A stretch of DNA of 64,000 nt from Roseiarcus sp963774195 (GTDB taxonomy: Bacteria > Pseudomonadota > Alphaproteobacteria > Rhizobiales > Beijerinckiaceae): assembly GCA_963774195.1 (NCBI GenBank), contig CAVZDY010000004.1:496001-560000 (forward strand). Direction: 5' to 3'. A program made the position numbers and the translations under genes. Below are positions 61,902 to 64,000 of the stretch, piece by piece (within the stretch, counting starts at the first letter, position 1; each line of letters opens with the position of its first letter). The notes beneath the pieces are model-generated. The model was given only the letters and a program-made list of their open reading frames with translations. It searched no databases and had not been told where the DNA came from.

Positions 61902-62876
61902 ATGGTCGGAAAAGTCCGCTGGGAGACCTCGCCGCCCCCACCGTCGAAACCCGAGGAGTTAGGTTTCGATCTCAACCGCGCTCTCGATTCCGTCGTCGCC
62001 CTTCAATCCGAGATTCCTGAGGACGCCTTCACGGCGCCGGTGCTGGGCGTCAAGCGGGCCGGCAGCGGCGTCGTGATCCGTAGCGACGGGCTCGTGCTCA
62101 CGATCGGCTATCTCATCACCGAGGCCGATACCGTCTGGCTGACGACCGCCGACGGGCGGCTCATTCCCGGCCATGCGCTCGCCGTGGATCAGGAGACCGG
62201 ATTCGGGCTCGTCCAAGCGCTCGAACGAGTTGAATTGCCGGCGCTCGAGTTCGGCCGCTCGAGCGAGCATCCGGTCGGCGATCCGGTGGTCGTGGCCGCA
62301 GGCGGACAACGCCAATACGTACGCGCCGAAATCGTCGGCAAGCACGAATTCGCCGGCTATTGGGAGTATGTGCTCGACGAAGCGATCTTCACCGCGCCGG
62401 CGCATCCGCTCTGGGGCGGCGCGGGGCTGATCGACGCCGACGGCAAGCTCATTGGCATCGGCTCATTGCACATCGAGCAGGTCGGCGATCAGGGCTCGCG
62501 GCGCGACGTCAACATGGTCGTGCCGATCGATCTTTTGCCCCCAATCCTCGACGATCTGCTCAAATATGGCCGGGCGAAGCGGCCCGCCCGCCCGTGGCTC
62601 GGCGTCTATTGCGCGGAAAACGACGACAAAGTCGTCATCGCCGGCGTCGCGGACGGCGGCCCCGCCGACGCGGCCGGGCTGCGGCGCGGCGACATCATCG
62701 TCGCCGTCGGCGACTCCTCGGTCACGAACTTGAGCGAACTCTACCATAAAATGTGGAAGCGCGGCCCGGCGGGCGCCGAAATCCCGCTCGCGATCACCCG
62801 CGACGAACGCGCCATGCGGCTGCGCATCCAATCGACGGACCGCGCCAGCCATTTCCGCAAGCCTCGCCTCCACTGA
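61902..62876 (+). CDS. DegP/HtrA-like pseudoprotease with PDZ domain, cytoplasmic
   Basis: 324 residues with a trypsin-like fold (about 25-215) and a PDZ domain (about 220-315: WLGVYCAENDDKVVIAGVAD, GGPADAAGLRRGDIIVAVGD). Compared with S1C proteases every catalytic position is changed. LTNAHVV is LTIGYLI (His to Tyr70), the TDLAL Asp is Gly100 in DQETGFGLV, and GNSGGPL is LWGGAGL (Ser to Gly172). There is no signal peptide. It should therefore bind, not cut, polypeptides, for example as a chaperone or adaptor. GGAACAAACG precedes ATG 61902. No partner is obvious. Confidence 0.85.
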   Translation: MVGKVRWETSPPPPSKPEELGFDLNRALDSVVALQSEIPEDAFTAPVLGVKRAGSGVVIRSDGLVLTIGYLITEADTVWLTTADGRLIPGHALAVDQETGFGLVQALERVELPALEFGRSSEHPVGDPVVVAAGGQRQYVRAEIVGKHEFAGYWEYVLDEAIFTAPAHPLWGGAGLIDADGKLIGIGSLHIEQVGDQGSRRDVNMVVPIDLLPPILDDLLKYGRAKRPARPWLGVYCAENDDKVVIAGVADGGPADAAGLRRGDIIVAVGDSSVTNLSELYHKMWKRGPAGAEIPLAITRDERAMRLRIQSTDRASHFRKPRLH

Positions 62877-62882
62877 GGCTCC

Positions 62883-62906
62883 GGGAGGCTCGGTCCCGGG
62901 CCTCCC
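62883..62906 (+). terminator. Hairpin after the PDZ pseudoprotease gene
   Basis: GGGAGGC (62883-62889) and GCCTCCC (62900-62906) form a 7-bp stem just after the stop. No clear U-tract follows. Confidence 0.45.
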
Positions 62907-63161
62907 TCCAGAGGTAAGTCTTTGTCGCCGATTCTTGCGCTCGCTGAGCGGAGGTCCGGCTTCATGCGCCTAAGAGCGCGCGGAAGTGGAGGCCAGGGCT
63001 TCGCCAAGTTCCTCCAACAATTGACAAATCAAAAGCGTGGCAGAGGCGAGCAACGCGCCCCGAGCAGACGTCGAGCCGTCGTCCACATCGGATTCGACGA
63101 ACTCGACATTTCTTGTCACAATTGTGCGCTAGCGTGCCGACGCTTTCATGGGGGAGCATCC

Positions 63162-63740
63162 TTGAAATTGATTCGGCTGAACGCTCTGGATGTCCTCGAT
63201 GCGCCGATGGACGGCTCCCGCTGGGATCGCCTCGGCAAGATCGATTGGCCAATCGCGCGGGCCTTGGCGCTATCGGGCGAGCGGCGGGCTCCGCTCGTCG
63301 CGGCCAATACGGTGTCGCGGCTCGGCAATGGCCCGATCTATTTCTTCATCGTCGTGGCGGTGGCGCTATTCCACCCCCACGACGCGCTGACCATCCTCGG
63401 CTGCGCGGCGGTCAGCATACTGCTACTCCATTCTGTTTATCCAATCGTTAAACAGGCGACTGCGCGGCCCCGGCCGCGGGATGTCGCGCCGGTGTTTCCC
63501 GAATCGATTCCGACGCTCGACCGCTATTCCTTCCCCAGCGGCCACGTCATGACGTTGACCGCTGCGCTGACGCCGATTGTCCACAGCGCGCCGCGCACCT
63601 GGCCCCTCGTCATCGTGATGTGGGCGGCGATGGCGTGGTCGCGGCTGGCGATCGGCCATCACTACGCCTCCGACGTCGCAGCCGGCACGATTCTGGGCGC
63701 CGTCGTCTCGGGCGCGGTGACCTACTGCATCGCCGCCTGA
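63162..63740 (+). CDS. PAP2-family phosphatase (membrane)
   Basis: 192 residues if started at TTG 63162, chosen because GGGGAG lies 6 nt upstream; ATG 63207 is an alternative. The three phosphatase motifs are complete: KQATARPRP, YSFPSGH and SRLAIGHHYASD. About five membrane helices surround them (GPIYFFIVVAVALF, LTILGCAAVSILLLHSVY, and others). Such enzymes dephosphorylate undecaprenyl pyrophosphate or phospholipids at the periplasmic face. The long upstream in-frame extension to 62922 is Arg-rich and not likely translated. Confidence 0.88.
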   Translation: MKLIRLNALDVLDAPMDGSRWDRLGKIDWPIARALALSGERRAPLVAANTVSRLGNGPIYFFIVVAVALFHPHDALTILGCAAVSILLLHSVYPIVKQATARPRPRDVAPVFPESIPTLDRYSFPSGHVMTLTAALTPIVHSAPRTWPLVIVMWAAMAWSRLAIGHHYASDVAAGTILGAVVSGAVTYCIAA

Positions 63741-63871
63741 GCGTCGAAGCACCCTCGTCGCGACGCGCGCGGCGTCGAGCAATCCGTTGCTCCACAAACA
63801 TCGTCGGCGCCACGGAATTGCCTCGCTCGGCGTTTGAATAAGGGGGGGATATCCCTCCCGGAGGAGTTCTG

Positions 63872-64000
63872 ATGACGTCGCGTGGTAGTCTCGTCGTCAT
63901 GCTCCATGGCGTTCGCTCAAGCGGGCGCGACCTCGCGCCGCTGGCGAGCGAATTGCGCAAGAGCCTGCCGCAGGCCCTCCTCGTTGCGCCCGACGCCGTA
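63872..64000 (+). CDS. Esterase/phospholipase-type alpha/beta hydrolase, cut by window end
   Basis: Only 43 codons are visible from ATG 63872, with GGAGGAGTTCTG upstream. The start MTSRGSLVVMLHGVRSSGRD then LAPLASELRKSLP, with the HG oxyanion-hole motif after strand beta3, matches YpfH/carboxylesterase 2-like serine hydrolases. The catalytic triad lies outside the window. Confidence 0.7.
   Translation, partial: MTSRGSLVVMLHGVRSSGRDLAPLASELRKSLPQALLVAPDAV

Noticed and set aside
62922..63161. 80-codon N-terminal extension of the PAP2 phosphatase
   Set aside because: Arg-rich, no signal or domain, and a good ribosome binding site is placed for TTG 63162.

Overview
The window is about 64 kb of GC-rich chromosome from an alphaproteobacterium, most likely in the Hyphomicrobiales (Beijerinckiaceae/Methylocystaceae-like). 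The reasons are the Shemin-pathway 5-aminolevulinate synthase, the katA/oxyR arrangement, a FixJ-type regulator, and palindromic intergenic repeats of the HCEERSDEAI and (T)WPGSSPAMT types that are common in this group. The genus cannot be fixed from the sequence alone. No insertion sequence, prophage, rRNA or CRISPR array is visible.

1-13 kb is a selenocysteine and formate dehydrogenase block: a Sel1-repeat gene (cut by the window edge), selB, selC (tRNA-Sec, UCA), a small unknown gene, an L,D-transpeptidase, selD, an ArsP_1-type permease, then fdoG-fdoH-fdoI-fdhE on the minus strand. fdoG is interrupted by an in-frame UGA at codon 198, followed after 11 nt by a bacterial SECIS hairpin, so this is one selenoprotein gene of 1023 codons. 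SelB, tRNA-Sec and SelD together supply the machinery to read it; selA is not in the window. selC lies inside the 3' end of the open selB frame.

13-29 kb is a mixed region: a GST, two secreted-protein remnants, hemA, katA divergent from oxyR with a palindromic operator, an alpha/beta hydrolase-fold gene lacking the nucleophile serine, a DUF4239 membrane protein, a tautomerase-TetR operon with a candidate operator, a two-gene unit encoding highly charged, internally repeated proteins of unknown function, a FixJ-type regulator and a short histidine kinase, a secreted HAD phosphatase, and SBP56/methanethiol oxidase with a frameshifted membrane-protein partner.

29-52 kb holds pepN, murI, a peptidoglycan-binding/degenerate trypsin-like protein, the alpha-2-macroglobulin/PBP1C pair, a GGDEF-EAL protein, a broken hypothetical gene, a FeeM-like N-acyl amino acid synthase, an RND efflux pair and a frameshifted AraC regulator.

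52-61 kb is a catabolic transport operon: aldehyde dehydrogenase, branched-chain-type ABC transporter (substrate-binding protein, two ATPases, two permeases), a coniferyl-alcohol-dehydrogenase-like SDR and a second, paralogous aldehyde dehydrogenase. It looks like uptake plus alcohol-to-aldehyde-to-acid oxidation of an aromatic compound. The last 3 kb carry a secreted methyltransferase-like protein, a PDZ protein whose protease domain has lost all three catalytic residues, a PAP2 phosphatase, and the start of an esterase. Many small remnants and three single-base frameshifts (all needing the same +1 correction) are listed; the latter could be real decay or assembly errors.
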